Part shown: positions 38,084 to 46,130 of the stretch, piece by piece
Layout: each line of letters begins with the position of its first letter
How positions within the stretch are numbered: the stretch's first letter is position 1
Assembly (NCBI GenBank): GCA_963836005.1
Contig: CAWIHS010000005.1
Coordinates: 310,001 to 374,000, forward strand
Direction of reading: 5' to 3'
DNA length: 64,000 nt
DNA from: CAWIHS01 sp963836005
GTDB lineage: Bacteria; Pseudomonadota; Gammaproteobacteria; GRL18
The notes under the pieces: generated by a model
Seen by the model: the letters and a program-made list of their open reading frames with translations, nothing else
Database searches by the model: none
Told to the model about the DNA's origin: nothing
Position numbers and translations under genes: made by a program

Positions 38084-38129
38084 CCCCGACTCGTTCCTGA
38101 AAAAGATTTCAGGAACGTTAATGTTGGGG
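38084..38129 (-). promoter_or_regulatory. stem-loop between dsrC and dsrM
   Basis: Perfect 11-bp stem CGTTCCTGAAA - AAGA - TTTCAGGAACG at 38092-38117, extended outward by CCCCGAC/GTTGGGG pairing. No U-run on the minus strand after it, so it is more likely a processing or stabilising element for the abundant dsrC messenger than a full terminator. Confidence 0.7.
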
Positions 38130-38143
38130 TTCTATGTTGCTGC

Positions 38144-38479
38144 TTATACACAGCCTGTTGGTTTAGGCAGACCCGCATATTTACATGCCTGCTTGCCTGG
38201 ACCATAGGGGAATAATTCATAAAGATACTTGCTGTTACCTTTATCCTTACCCATTCTTTTAGCAACAGCTTTTGTCAATACACGAACTGCGGGAGCAATT
38301 TGATACTCTTCGTAGTATTCACGCAAGAAGTTGATAATATCCCAATGATCATCAGTCAGCTCCAGATCTTCAGCTGTAGACATGACTGTCGCAACTTCAG
38401 GCTCCCATTGACTCAGGTCAACCATATATCCTTCTTCATCAACTTCAATCTCTTTACCGTTAACAGTAATAGTACCCAT
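38144..38479 (-). CDS. dsrC: DsrC, sulfur carrier
   Basis: Small sulfur-carrier partner of DsrAB, 111 aa. The flexible C-terminal arm GKQACKYAGLPKPTGCV has both conserved Cys (99 and penultimate 110), which carry the trisulfide with sulfite sulfur. GGAGTTTAAATA precedes ATG. Compare the Cys-less paralogue at 43847. Confidence 0.96.
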   Translation of the reverse strand: MGTITVNGKEIEVDEEGYMVDLSQWEPEVATVMSTAEDLELTDDHWDIINFLREYYEEYQIAPAVRVLTKAVAKRMGKDKGNSKYLYELFPYGPGKQACKYAGLPKPTGCV

Positions 38480-38515
38480 TATTTAAACTCCAATGTTAGG
38501 ATTTTAGTGTAAAAA

Positions 38516-38824
38516 TTACAGCCAAGACTGAACGTTTGAATGCTCGGCTACCAAATCAACAAAACCTGCATAATCAACGATTTTAACGCCGTCAATAATA
38601 TCAGCTTCTGTAAAACCACGTGAATTCAGGTCTGAACCTAAAACATATACATTTTTACTAGCTACAGCAGCAGCAATTTTATCTGCATATGTAGAACCTT
38701 TTAACGCACCAACGGCACCATCTTCAATCAATAAGACAGAAGATCCATCCTTTGATTTAGTCAGACATGAGTCCAGGGAATTACGTTCAAAAGGTGATTT
38801 GTTAACTATGTGTAACATTGCCAT
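38516..38824 (-). CDS. dsrH: DsrH, sulfur-relay subunit
   Basis: TusB-like subunit of the DsrEFH sulfurtransferase hexamer, 102 aa. MLHIVNKSPFERNSLDSCLT holds the conserved Cys. Close to dsrF (13 bp). Confidence 0.93.
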   Translation of the reverse strand: MAMLHIVNKSPFERNSLDSCLTKSKDGSSVLLIEDGAVGALKGSTYADKIAAAVASKNVYVLGSDLNSRGFTEADIIDGVKIVDYAGFVDLVAEHSNVQSWL

Positions 38825-38837
38825 TTATCTAATCTCC

Positions 38838-39248
38838 TTAAGAACTAATCACAACATCCTGCTCATCCATCAGATCAGCAAGTTCAGCGCGTGTTACAAG
38901 TTTAATTGATGATTTTTCTGCCCAGTCATCGTCCTCATCTTCATAAGTCAGATCCATCAGGTTATCCAGAGTTAAACCACGTTCTGCAAGTGACTCTTTC
39001 TCAACATAAAGTTTGTTGATATCATAATCGCCCAGAGCCTTATAAGCCGGTGAAAAGTTTTTCATGCCAGACGCTTCAGTGTTCTGGTTCCTGGTAATTT
39101 GAAAAACACCATCATCACAAAACACCAGGCTGACGTCCTGCTCAAAAGCAGCACTGATCAACACAACTTCCAGTGATTCCAATGCGTAAACGGTACCATA
39201 AGGTGCTTTAGTGTTAACAAACATGAATTTCTTGATATTATTACTCAT
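38838..39248 (-). CDS. dsrF: DsrF, sulfur-relay subunit
   Basis: TusC-like subunit of DsrEFH, 136 aa. Conserved FVNTKAPYGTVYALESLEVV and the Cys in SLVFCDDGVFQ. 11 bp after dsrE. Confidence 0.93.
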   Translation of the reverse strand: MSNNIKKFMFVNTKAPYGTVYALESLEVVLISAAFEQDVSLVFCDDGVFQITRNQNTEASGMKNFSPAYKALGDYDINKLYVEKESLAERGLTLDNLMDLTYEDEDDDWAEKSSIKLVTRAELADLMDEQDVVISS

Positions 39249-39259
39249 ATTTATTCCTC

Positions 39260-39652
39260 TTAATCACCAAATGTTATTAAACGATCAGCCTGAATACCAC
39301 CTTCGACTAACTGACCCAGACCAGAAATGCGAAATGCAGGTTGGATATTATCAGCATCTTTACCCTGTCTTCCGGCTTCATCGGCATCCAGCATGCCACG
39401 GCGTTGTGCCGCAGCAATACAAACCACCATATCTAATTCATTTTCATTGGCCAGTGTTGCCCAGTTTTCTGTAATATTACGATCATCCTGGGGAGGAATA
39501 GCCAGACGAGTAGCATTATTTACGCCGTCGTTATAAAAGAAAACACGGTAAATTTCATGACCCTTTTCGAGTGCAGCCCTGGCAAACTGATACGCCGTAT
39601 CAGATGCCTGGTGCTGATAAGGTCCTTCATTGATTAATAATGTAAATTTCAT
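39260..39652 (-). CDS. dsrE: DsrE, sulfur-relay subunit
   Basis: TusD-like subunit of DsrEFH, 130 aa, whose Cys (in DMVVCIAAAQRRGML) is the active sulfur acceptor handing sulfur to DsrC. Presence of DsrEFH distinguishes oxidising from sulfate-reducing Dsr systems. 19 bp after dsrB. Confidence 0.94.
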   Translation of the reverse strand: MKFTLLINEGPYQHQASDTAYQFARAALEKGHEIYRVFFYNDGVNNATRLAIPPQDDRNITENWATLANENELDMVVCIAAAQRRGMLDADEAGRQGKDADNIQPAFRISGLGQLVEGGIQADRLITFGD

Positions 39653-39671
39653 CTAAGGAACGACCTGTCTT

Positions 39672-40745
39672 TTAGAAACGGATATGAGTAGAAGCATTCA
39701 AGCTGTTACGCGCGCCTCTCCAGTCATCGATATGGAACTTGGTGAAAGGCAGACCCGTTTTCTCAAAGAAACCAAACCAGCCAATACGTTCGATCCAGTC
39801 ATTGATGCGTTCCCAGTCTTTAGCATCTTCTTTATAAACTTTCAGGATGCGCTTGACCAGAGCTGTCGCTTCAGGCCAACGAGGCGGATTATTAGGTATA
39901 CCTGCAGCAACCAGTTTCTGGAAAGTAGGCTTACCACGTGCATTTGAATGATTTCCACCTACCCAGATAGCCAATGTAGTATAAACCGCATCATTGATTA
40001 GCATTGGAGGGCAAGGAGGATAACACGCACCACAGCAGATACATTTCTTTTCATCGACTTCCAGGGTCGGCTTGCCGTCAACCATTGCAGGACGAATTGC
40101 AGCAACCGGACAACGTGCAACAACTGTTGGGCGCTCACAGGCATTTGCAACCAGATCATGAGCTATTTTGGGCGGCTTGGTATGCTGGATATTAATGGCA
40201 ATATCACCCTGACCACCACAGTTGATTTGGCAGCATGATGTTGTAATATGCACACGGTTGGGCATATCTTCACGTTTGAATTCAGTGACCAGCTCATCCA
40301 TCATGGATTTAACCACACCCGAAGCATCAGAGCCGGGGATGTCGCAGTGTAACCAGCCTTGAGTGTGAGAAGGAGAGGTCACTGTGGGTCCAGTACCACC
40401 AACAATCAGGCCTGCTTTTTCGACGGCTTCGATTAGAGGGGCTACTTTTGCTTCACTATCAACCATATATTCAAGGTTAGAACGAATAGTAAAGCGAATA
40501 AATCCATCACCGACTTCATTTGCAATTCGCGTAATTTCACGCAAGGTAAAAACATCAAGAATACGCGCTGTACCCACTCGGATAGTATAAATTTCGTCGC
40601 CGCTGTGTGCTACATGCTTAAGTACACCAGGACGTGGTCTTTCATGATATTTCCACTGACCATAATTTCTGCGCATGGTGGGATGCATATACTGGAAGCC
40701 ATCAGGTGCTCCAGATTCGATAGGCATTTTAGGTGTTTCAGCCAT
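39672..40745 (-). CDS. dsrB: DsrB, reverse dissimilatory sulfite reductase beta subunit
   Basis: 357 aa beta subunit of siroheme sulfite reductase, which carries the active siroheme in DsrAB. Cluster/siroheme Cys are in HITTSCCQINCGGQGDIAIN, the ferredoxin insert is KKCICCGACYPPCPPM, and CPVAAIRP is conserved. AGGAAATTAAA precedes ATG. A 160-bp gap with a hairpin and a tandem repeat lies before it. Confidence 0.96.
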   Translation of the reverse strand: MAETPKMPIESGAPDGFQYMHPTMRRNYGQWKYHERPRPGVLKHVAHSGDEIYTIRVGTARILDVFTLREITRIANEVGDGFIRFTIRSNLEYMVDSEAKVAPLIEAVEKAGLIVGGTGPTVTSPSHTQGWLHCDIPGSDASGVVKSMMDELVTEFKREDMPNRVHITTSCCQINCGGQGDIAINIQHTKPPKIAHDLVANACERPTVVARCPVAAIRPAMVDGKPTLEVDEKKCICCGACYPPCPPMLINDAVYTTLAIWVGGNHSNARGKPTFQKLVAAGIPNNPPRWPEATALVKRILKVYKEDAKDWERINDWIERIGWFGFFEKTGLPFTKFHIDDWRGARNSLNASTHIRF

Positions 40746-40780
40746 TTTAATTTCCTATTCTAATAAACTTGTTCGTATTA

Positions 40781-40804
40781 TCAGGAGAGAAAGCTCTCTC
40801 CTGA
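40781..40804 (-). promoter_or_regulatory. stem-loop between dsrA and dsrB
   Basis: TCAGGAGAG - AAAGCT - CTCTCCTGA, a perfect 9-bp stem, in the 160-bp gap of the dsrA-dsrB messenger. Not followed by a U-run. It could set the relative level or stability of the two segments, or be a nuclease site. Confidence 0.7.
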
Positions 40805-40824
40805 AATGATTACATTTAAACAAC

Positions 40825-40863
40825 GTTTTCAGAAGGTGTTTTCAGAAGATGTTTTCAGAAAAC
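40825..40863. repeat. three 13-bp tandem repeats in the dsrA-dsrB gap
   Basis: GTTTTCAGAAGGT, GTTTTCAGAAGAT and GTTTTCAGAAAAC follow each other directly next to the stem-loop. Function unknown; could arise by slippage or be binding sites. Confidence 0.75.
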
Positions 40864-40905
40864 GTTTTTAAACCACAATCTGTTTAATGTCGCCTGAAAA
40901 AGTGC

Positions 40906-42165
40906 TTAAGCAGTCGCCGCTTCGGCCTGTTTGTCATACCACTTCTTGACTTCTTCATCCCAGCCGTCCATACGTACATATGAACACTGACGTGGCTCGC
41001 TGACCATATTGGGATTCAGATCCAGGCCGATACCTTCGAGGTAATTCACCAGACCGATCCGCTCAATCATTTCACCCGTGCGTTCATGTTCCAGTGCATT
41101 TTCAGCAAAGAAATCAATCATTTCACCGGTCAGTTCCACCAGCGCTTCAATTTCTTCCATGGTGTCTACTTTCATGAACGGAGCAACCACTGTTCCCATC
41201 ATGTCACCAATCTTCAGCGTACGCTTACCGCCAATCAGGATCGTTACTCCGGTATCATCTCCGGGTGCCAGTGCTTTGGTCATTACATTGATGCAATGCA
41301 TACAGCGAACACATTCCTTGTTGTTGATCGTTACCGTGTCATCTTCATTGAGCTTGATAGCATTGCTGGGACAGCGGCTGGTGACATTGTCAAGCACATA
41401 GTCACGGCCTTTGTCAGCCACAAAAGCTTTTACTTCATCCTGATCCACTTTCATGTCATCACGCCAGATACCAATCACGGCCATATCCGCACGTTCAATC
41501 GCATTGGTGCAGTCATTGGGACAGCCGGAAACCTTGATCTTGAATTTGTAAGGCAATGCCGGGCGATGCATGTCATCCTGGAATTCATTCACCAGGTGGC
41601 GCATCAGGCCATGCTCATTCGTACAGGAGTGTTCACAACGCGCTGCACCGACACAGGCCATGGAAGTACGCACACAGGGGCCGGCTCCGCCCAGGTCAAA
41701 ACCGTAACCGTTGATTTTGTCAAAGAACGGCTGGATCGCGGCCGTGGAAGCACCAATAAACATGATGTTGCCCGTCTGACCATGAAACGTCTGCAGACCC
41801 GAACCATGCTCTTCCCAGTCGTCCGCCAGCTGATTCAGGATATCTCCGGTATAGTAATTACCGGCCGGCGGCTGAACGCGCACCGTGTGGAATTCTTTTG
41901 ACTCTGGAAAGTGTTCAGCAACTTCTGAGAAACGAGGAATAATACCGCCGCCGTAACCGAATACAGAGACAGTACCGCCTTTCCACCAGCCCATACGGGT
42001 TTCATAGGAATGTTCCAGCTGACCCAGCAGACCATTGGTCATCGAATTAATACGTTGATCGGGGTGAGTGTCTCTTAAACGCTTAATTCCTGAAATAAAG
42101 CTGGGCCATTCGCCGTTTTCCAGCTCATCCAGCATGGGTGTATCATAGTTCGTTACTTTAGGCAC
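40906..42165 (-). CDS. dsrA: DsrA, reverse dissimilatory sulfite reductase alpha subunit
   Basis: 419 aa alpha subunit of the siroheme enzyme that oxidises DsrC-bound sulfur to sulfite in this pathway. Siroheme/cluster motifs CVRTSMACVGAARCEHSCTN and KVSGCPNDCTNA, ferredoxin insert CVRCMHCINVMTKAL. The start is GTG with AGGGAGAAAACC. First gene of dsrABEFHCMKLJOP. Confidence 0.96.
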   Translation of the reverse strand: MPKVTNYDTPMLDELENGEWPSFISGIKRLRDTHPDQRINSMTNGLLGQLEHSYETRMGWWKGGTVSVFGYGGGIIPRFSEVAEHFPESKEFHTVRVQPPAGNYYTGDILNQLADDWEEHGSGLQTFHGQTGNIMFIGASTAAIQPFFDKINGYGFDLGGAGPCVRTSMACVGAARCEHSCTNEHGLMRHLVNEFQDDMHRPALPYKFKIKVSGCPNDCTNAIERADMAVIGIWRDDMKVDQDEVKAFVADKGRDYVLDNVTSRCPSNAIKLNEDDTVTINNKECVRCMHCINVMTKALAPGDDTGVTILIGGKRTLKIGDMMGTVVAPFMKVDTMEEIEALVELTGEMIDFFAENALEHERTGEMIERIGLVNYLEGIGLDLNPNMVSEPRQCSYVRMDGWDEEVKKWYDKQAEAATA

Positions 42166-42260
42166 GGTTTTCTCCCTATAGGTAAAGTTGGTTTTACCAA
42201 CACACTGGATATTCTGTATCTAACAATTCAAGAAACTGTGGATTCTAGAAAATATTATTT

Positions 42261-42276
42261 ACTTGGTTAGAAACAA
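42261..42276 (-). promoter_or_regulatory. 16-base motif shared with the sel1-moxR region, site 2
   Basis: ACTTGGTTAGAAACAA, 15 of 16 bases identical to the motif at 27690-27705 and in the same orientation relative to the following gene. It lies 95 bp before the dsrA GTG. Confidence 0.5.
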
Positions 42277-42716
42277 ATTACCCTTTAGTAATTCTTCAAA
42301 TACAAATCTTAGCCTTGCAAACATACATGATTCATATAGCTATAACAAGACAGCCTGCAAAAATATGCTGTGAATTTTAGGACTTAATAATACAGTATTA
42401 AACCCTTCCTTTGGGGGACATCCGTTCAGTAGTGCTATCCCAATAGAGATATATCATAAAAAACCTAAACATAAGCTGGAGTTATAACCCATACATATCA
42501 ATAACTTAATAACAACTTGCTAAATCACCCAGAGAATAGACAAACTTCTTTCGAGAAAGAATTATCGTTCTCGATGAATACCTCCAGCAAACACTCGGTT
42601 AAAATAACCTGAACTCTGGAAAAGATGGCTCACAATTCAGCAACCAGGTTTTCATAACCTTAGTTACTCTTTTGCTAAATTATAGGTAACTATATCTTAT
42701 TTGATATTAACAATCT

Positions 42717-42730
42717 CTGATTTACATCAA
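42717..42730. promoter_or_regulatory. candidate FNR-type box
   Basis: CTGATTTACATCAA fits the FNR/ANR consensus TTGAT-N4-ATCAA with one mismatch. It is 90 bp ahead of the 64-aa gene that leads the Cas6-like operon. Oxygen control of sulfur oxidation genes would make sense, but no fnr gene is in view. Confidence 0.4.
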
Positions 42731-42819
42731 TACTTCTTGCACTTTTTCTTGCATACACTTGAAATCATCTTGCTAAAACCAGATATTAGTTAAAATAAAT
42801 AAACTTATGAGAGCAGCCA

Positions 42820-43014
42820 ATGTTAATTTTAAGCGAGGTACTGATTCAAAACCATAACCTGGAAAGTTACGCTGAGCTTGTCACTTTTATACAGCAACGT
42901 GCCAGAGAGGGTGAAATGTTTATTGATCTTGATATCAAACCACCTTATCCAGATACCCCGGAAGCCTGGGAAAATGATCTTGAAGTCAAATTTACCAGTC
43001 CAGCATTGAGATGA
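42820..43014 (+). CDS. small protein translationally coupled to Cas6-like gene (64 aa)
   Basis: A 64-aa acidic protein: MLILSEVLIQNHNLESYAEL, VTFIQQRAREGEMFIDLDIK, then a Pro-rich PPYPDTPEAWENDLEVKF. GAGAG lies ten bases before ATG. Its stop overlaps the next ATG (ATGA), which normally marks products made in fixed ratio. No family recognised; a partner of the Cas6-like protein is the simplest guess. Confidence 0.7.
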   Translation: MLILSEVLIQNHNLESYAELVTFIQQRAREGEMFIDLDIKPPYPDTPEAWENDLEVKFTSPALR

Positions 43015-43706
43015 ACACTGTGTACTGGACAGAAGAAGATAAACCTGAAGCCTTTAATGTGCCTGAAAATGTCATCGATCTTTCCTTCAAAGTCGATTGC
43101 CGCGCTTTAAAGCTTGATCACGCCTGGGCTTTAACCGCAGCCGTGTGTGAAATTTTACCCTGGTTTCATGATGAACCTCAGGCCGGGATACATCATATTT
43201 ATATTTCCCAGTCAGGCAATGGCTGGTGTCGTGCCGATGAAGGCGGAGATGAGATCATACAATTATCACGCCGAACCCGGCTTAAAATAAGAGTCCCTGA
43301 GAAGCGCAGAAAGGATGCTCTGGGATTAGTCGGGAAAACCATTCGCGTTAACGATAATGAATTGACCTTCGGCAAGGCCGAGACACTGTTACTAAGTAAG
43401 ATTACAACCATAGTATCTCGTCATGTCTATATCCCCGGAACAGAACATGATGAAGAATTATTTCTTCAGCATGCACACTCAGAATTACAGCAAATGGGGA
43501 TTAATGCCAGAAAGTTGCTCTGCGGTAAATCACACCAGCTGCAGACCCATAAAGGTCCTATCACCACACGCAGTCTGATGTTAGCCGATCTATCAGCTGA
43601 AGATACTGTACATGTTCAGGAAAACGGCATTGGCCAATATTACACTTATGGCTGCGGTATTTTCATACCCCAAAAAGGTGTTACGACGGTTAATAATACT
43701 GACTAA
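43011..43706 (+). CDS. Cas6/Cmx6-like RAMP-fold protein
   Basis: A 231-aa protein resembling the Cas6/Cmx6 (type I-MYXAN) CRISPR endoribonuclease family: N-terminal strand-helix with VIDLSFKVDCRALKLDHAWA, LPWFHDEPQAGIHHIYIS (His 53, 61, 62 as possible catalytic residues), a basic LKIRVPEKRRKDALGLVGK, and a C-terminal Gly-rich loop GIGQYYTYGCGIFIPQK (206-222), the family's RNA-binding signature. No CRISPR array or other cas gene is in the window; it faces dsrA and precedes a Cys-less DsrC paralogue. It may process a host RNA. The assignment is by eye and needs a profile search. Confidence 0.7.
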   Translation: MNTVYWTEEDKPEAFNVPENVIDLSFKVDCRALKLDHAWALTAAVCEILPWFHDEPQAGIHHIYISQSGNGWCRADEGGDEIIQLSRRTRLKIRVPEKRRKDALGLVGKTIRVNDNELTFGKAETLLLSKITTIVSRHVYIPGTEHDEELFLQHAHSELQQMGINARKLLCGKSHQLQTHKGPITTRSLMLADLSAEDTVHVQENGIGQYYTYGCGIFIPQKGVTTVNNTD

Positions 43707-43846
43707 GATCAGTAACACCTGAAAATATACAGTTAATACTCAATTATTAGCGTCAAATATCTCTTTTGAGGGGTGTATTTTTTTTTCGACTCATATAGTA
43801 TGCCTAAACTGGATTTATTTATAGACTTAAAATTGGAGCAGAATCA

Positions 43847-44185
43847 ATGGCTATTAGTTTTGAAGGTAAAGAAATTGAAATAACACCTACTGGTTACCTG
43901 GTTGACATAAATGACTGGAGCGAAGGCCTGGCCAGGCATATTGCTGCGGAAGAAGGTGTTGAGCTGACTGATAAACATTGGGACCTCATCAATTATCTGC
44001 GTGATGAATTTATTAATAATGGGGGTAAAAACCCCAATACGCGCACCATGATCAAAGATATGGGTAAATTATGGGGAGAAAAAATTGGGTCCAAGGATCT
44101 GTACGATTTATTTCCTAAAGATCCCAGCAAACAGGGCGGACGTATTTCCGGCTTACCTGAAAGCAAACGTAAAGGCGGTTATTAA
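43847..44185 (+). CDS. DsrC/TusE-family paralogue lacking both cysteines (RspA type)
   Basis: A 112-aa DsrC-fold protein aligned over its full length with DsrC (FEGKEIEITPTGYLVDINDW, LTDKHWDLINYLRDEF, KDLYDLFPKDPSKQGG), but its arm ends RISGLPESKRKGGY with no Cys at either position. It cannot carry sulfur as DsrC does. Cys-less members have been called RspA (regulatory sulfur-related protein). GGAGCAGAATCA precedes ATG. It lies between the Cas6-like gene and dsrN. Confidence 0.9.
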   Translation: MAISFEGKEIEITPTGYLVDINDWSEGLARHIAAEEGVELTDKHWDLINYLRDEFINNGGKNPNTRTMIKDMGKLWGEKIGSKDLYDLFPKDPSKQGGRISGLPESKRKGGY

Positions 44186-44341
44186 AAGCACCTGCTTTAT
44201 TATACCTCTACAATCTCACTACTCTGGCCGGTAAATTAGAATCTCACCCATTAGGGATATAGTAACAGTCAGGTCAGTCAGATATATTATTCGAATATTT
44301 TCATCTTATAACTGAACAGATCAGTTTTCTGGAGACATAAA

Positions 44342-44551
44342 ATGAGCACCAAAGCGGAACTAATAAAAGAATTAATCGACATGCAGAACAAGTTTATAGC
44401 TTTTGAACATGAACATGGTATGCATCCTGATGACTATTATAATCCTGGTGCAGGACATGAGCTCGAAGGATATAAAGACCAGTACATGGAAACAGCTGTC
44501 AAAGTGCTGGATATGGCCCATGAAGAGAAAAACTCGGGCTGGAAGCGTTAA
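44342..44551 (+). CDS. small hypothetical protein (69 aa)
   Basis: A 69-aa charged helical protein, MSTKAELIKELIDMQNKFIA then FEHEHGMHPDDYYNPGAGHE and YKDQYMETAVKVLDMAHEEK. TCTGGAGACATAAA gives a good ribosome site. A perfect terminator follows. It is flanked by dsr genes and is likely part of the sulfur regulon; no family recognised. Confidence 0.7.
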   Translation: MSTKAELIKELIDMQNKFIAFEHEHGMHPDDYYNPGAGHELEGYKDQYMETAVKVLDMAHEEKNSGWKR

Positions 44552-44576
44552 TTCACTTCATCCATAAGTATTTTAT

Positions 44577-44607
44577 GAAAAAAGACCGCAGCTGCGGTCT
44601 TTTTTTT
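44577..44607 (+). terminator. Rho-independent terminator
   Basis: AAAAAGACCGCAGC / GCTGCGGTCTTTTTTTT, a perfect palindrome with U-run. It separates the small gene from dsrN, so dsrN has its own promoter. Confidence 0.9.
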
Positions 44608-44693
44608 ACCTGATATTCCTGCTATGGCATGTTTATTATGTAAAGGAAAATTCATGCGTTGAAAAACGCTCTTTTTATCACAATATTTAGCTC

Positions 44694-46130
44694 ATGTTAA
44701 AATCTACCACCCCGTTGTTTATCTCAGCAGCACACAAGTCATCCGGCAAAACCACTATTACTATTGGTCTGTGTGCGGCTTTGCGACAGCGTGGATTAAA
44801 CGTTCAGCCGTTTAAAAAAGGGCCTGATTATATCGATCCATTATGGCATGGCAGCGCTGCCGGAAAGCCCTGTTATACGCTCGATTTTAATACCATGAGC
44901 CGGGATGAGATTTTACAAACAGTTGCGTTAAAAACCGCATCGGCTGACATCAGTATTATTGAAGGCAATAAAGGCCTTTATGACGGCCTTGACCTGAATG
45001 GAAGCAATAGTAATGCTGCAATTGCAAAACTGCTTGATGCCCCGGTTATCCTGGTTCTGGATGCACGTGGAATGACTCGCGGTATTGCCCCGCTTATTTT
45101 AGGCTATCAGGCCTTTGATCCCGGCATCAATATAGCCGGAGTGATTCTTAATCAGCTTGGCGGCAGTCGTCACGAAAGCAAATTACGCGCAGTAATTGAA
45201 CATTACACTGACGTTAGTGTTCTGGGCGCTATCCATAAAGATAACAAACTGCAGATAGAGGAACGCCATCTGGGCTTGATGCCCAGTAATGAAGATGGTG
45301 AAGCGGAACAGAAAATAAACGACATTAGCAAGATGATATCAGCGCAAGTAGATCTGCATAAAATCATTAACATTACTCAACTTCATCCTCCCCTGCATCT
45401 AAAAAGCACTCTTCCTCCTGCGGTCACAGCAGCACGGCCTGAATCCATTATCAAACTGGGTTATATTAATGACCCTGCGTTCGGCTTTTATTATCCTGGT
45501 GATTTACAGGCACTGGAAAATGCGGGTGCTGAACTGGTTGAAATTAACTCCCTTAAAGACGCTAAACTGCCTGAAGCTCTTGACGGTCTGTTTATTGGCG
45601 GAGGTTTTCCTGAAGAACGACTTGCGCAGCTGGAATCAAACCAGTCATTACGCGAGGACATATTTAATGCGATTGAAGCCGGATTACCCGCTTATGCAGA
45701 ATGCGGCGGCTTAATGTATCTTTGCCGTTCCATTATTACCGACACCGAACAAAGAAAAATGGTAGGGATTATCCCTGCTGATGCGAAAATGGAAGCAACA
45801 CCACAAGGGCGAGGTCTGGTTCGATTCAGCGAAACAGAGAATATGCTCTGGCCCAATGATCTAGCGGCTTCAGACCTAAGAGAAATATCAGCCCATGAAT
45901 TTCATTATTCACATCTGATCAATATCAGTGCTGATCTGAATTATGCCTATAAAATCCACCGCGGTTCCGGCATCAACGGTCAGTCCGACGGGATTATATA
46001 TAAAAACTTGCTGGCCTGTTACGTGCATCTGCAAGATACCCGGCAAAACCACTGGGCCAGGCGTTTTATCCAGTTTATTTACGAAATCAAGAATCCAACA
46101 TATGAACAAGAGAGGTGTATAAATGATTAA
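44694..46130 (+). CDS. dsrN: DsrN, siroheme amidase (CobB/CbiA-like)
   Basis: Glutamine amidotransferase of the cobyrinic acid a,c-diamide synthase family, 478 aa, which amidates siroheme for DsrAB. N-terminal ATP-binding domain (HKSSGKTTITIGLCAALRQR, QPFKKGPDYIDPLWH) and C-terminal GATase domain with the nucleophile Cys in LPAYAECGGLMYLC and HEFHYSHLI. Overlaps dsrR by 8 bp. Unlike the Allochromatium order, it is on the opposite strand to dsrA-P. Confidence 0.92.
   Translation: MLKSTTPLFISAAHKSSGKTTITIGLCAALRQRGLNVQPFKKGPDYIDPLWHGSAAGKPCYTLDFNTMSRDEILQTVALKTASADISIIEGNKGLYDGLDLNGSNSNAAIAKLLDAPVILVLDARGMTRGIAPLILGYQAFDPGINIAGVILNQLGGSRHESKLRAVIEHYTDVSVLGAIHKDNKLQIEERHLGLMPSNEDGEAEQKINDISKMISAQVDLHKIINITQLHPPLHLKSTLPPAVTAARPESIIKLGYINDPAFGFYYPGDLQALENAGAELVEINSLKDAKLPEALDGLFIGGGFPEERLAQLESNQSLREDIFNAIEAGLPAYAECGGLMYLCRSIITDTEQRKMVGIIPADAKMEATPQGRGLVRFSETENMLWPNDLAASDLREISAHEFHYSHLINISADLNYAYKIHRGSGINGQSDGIIYKNLLACYVHLQDTRQNHWARRFIQFIYEIKNPTYEQERCIND

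Larger units (their letters stand above)
42166..42819. promoter_or_regulatory. divergent control region between dsrA and the Cas6-like operon
   Basis: A 654-bp AT-rich region without a gene, holding promoters in both directions. Two sites stand out and are listed separately: the shared 16-base motif (42261-42276) and an FNR-like box (42717-42730). The remainder shows only short direct repeats. Confidence 0.6.

Noticed and set aside
41086..41901. 271-aa plus-strand frame opposite dsrA
   Set aside because: Shadow of dsrA; composition follows the complement of conserved dsrA codons.
42166..44340. Search for a CRISPR array near the Cas6-like gene
   Set aside because: No regularly spaced direct repeats were seen here or elsewhere in the window; the 13-bp tandem repeats at 40825 have no spacers.
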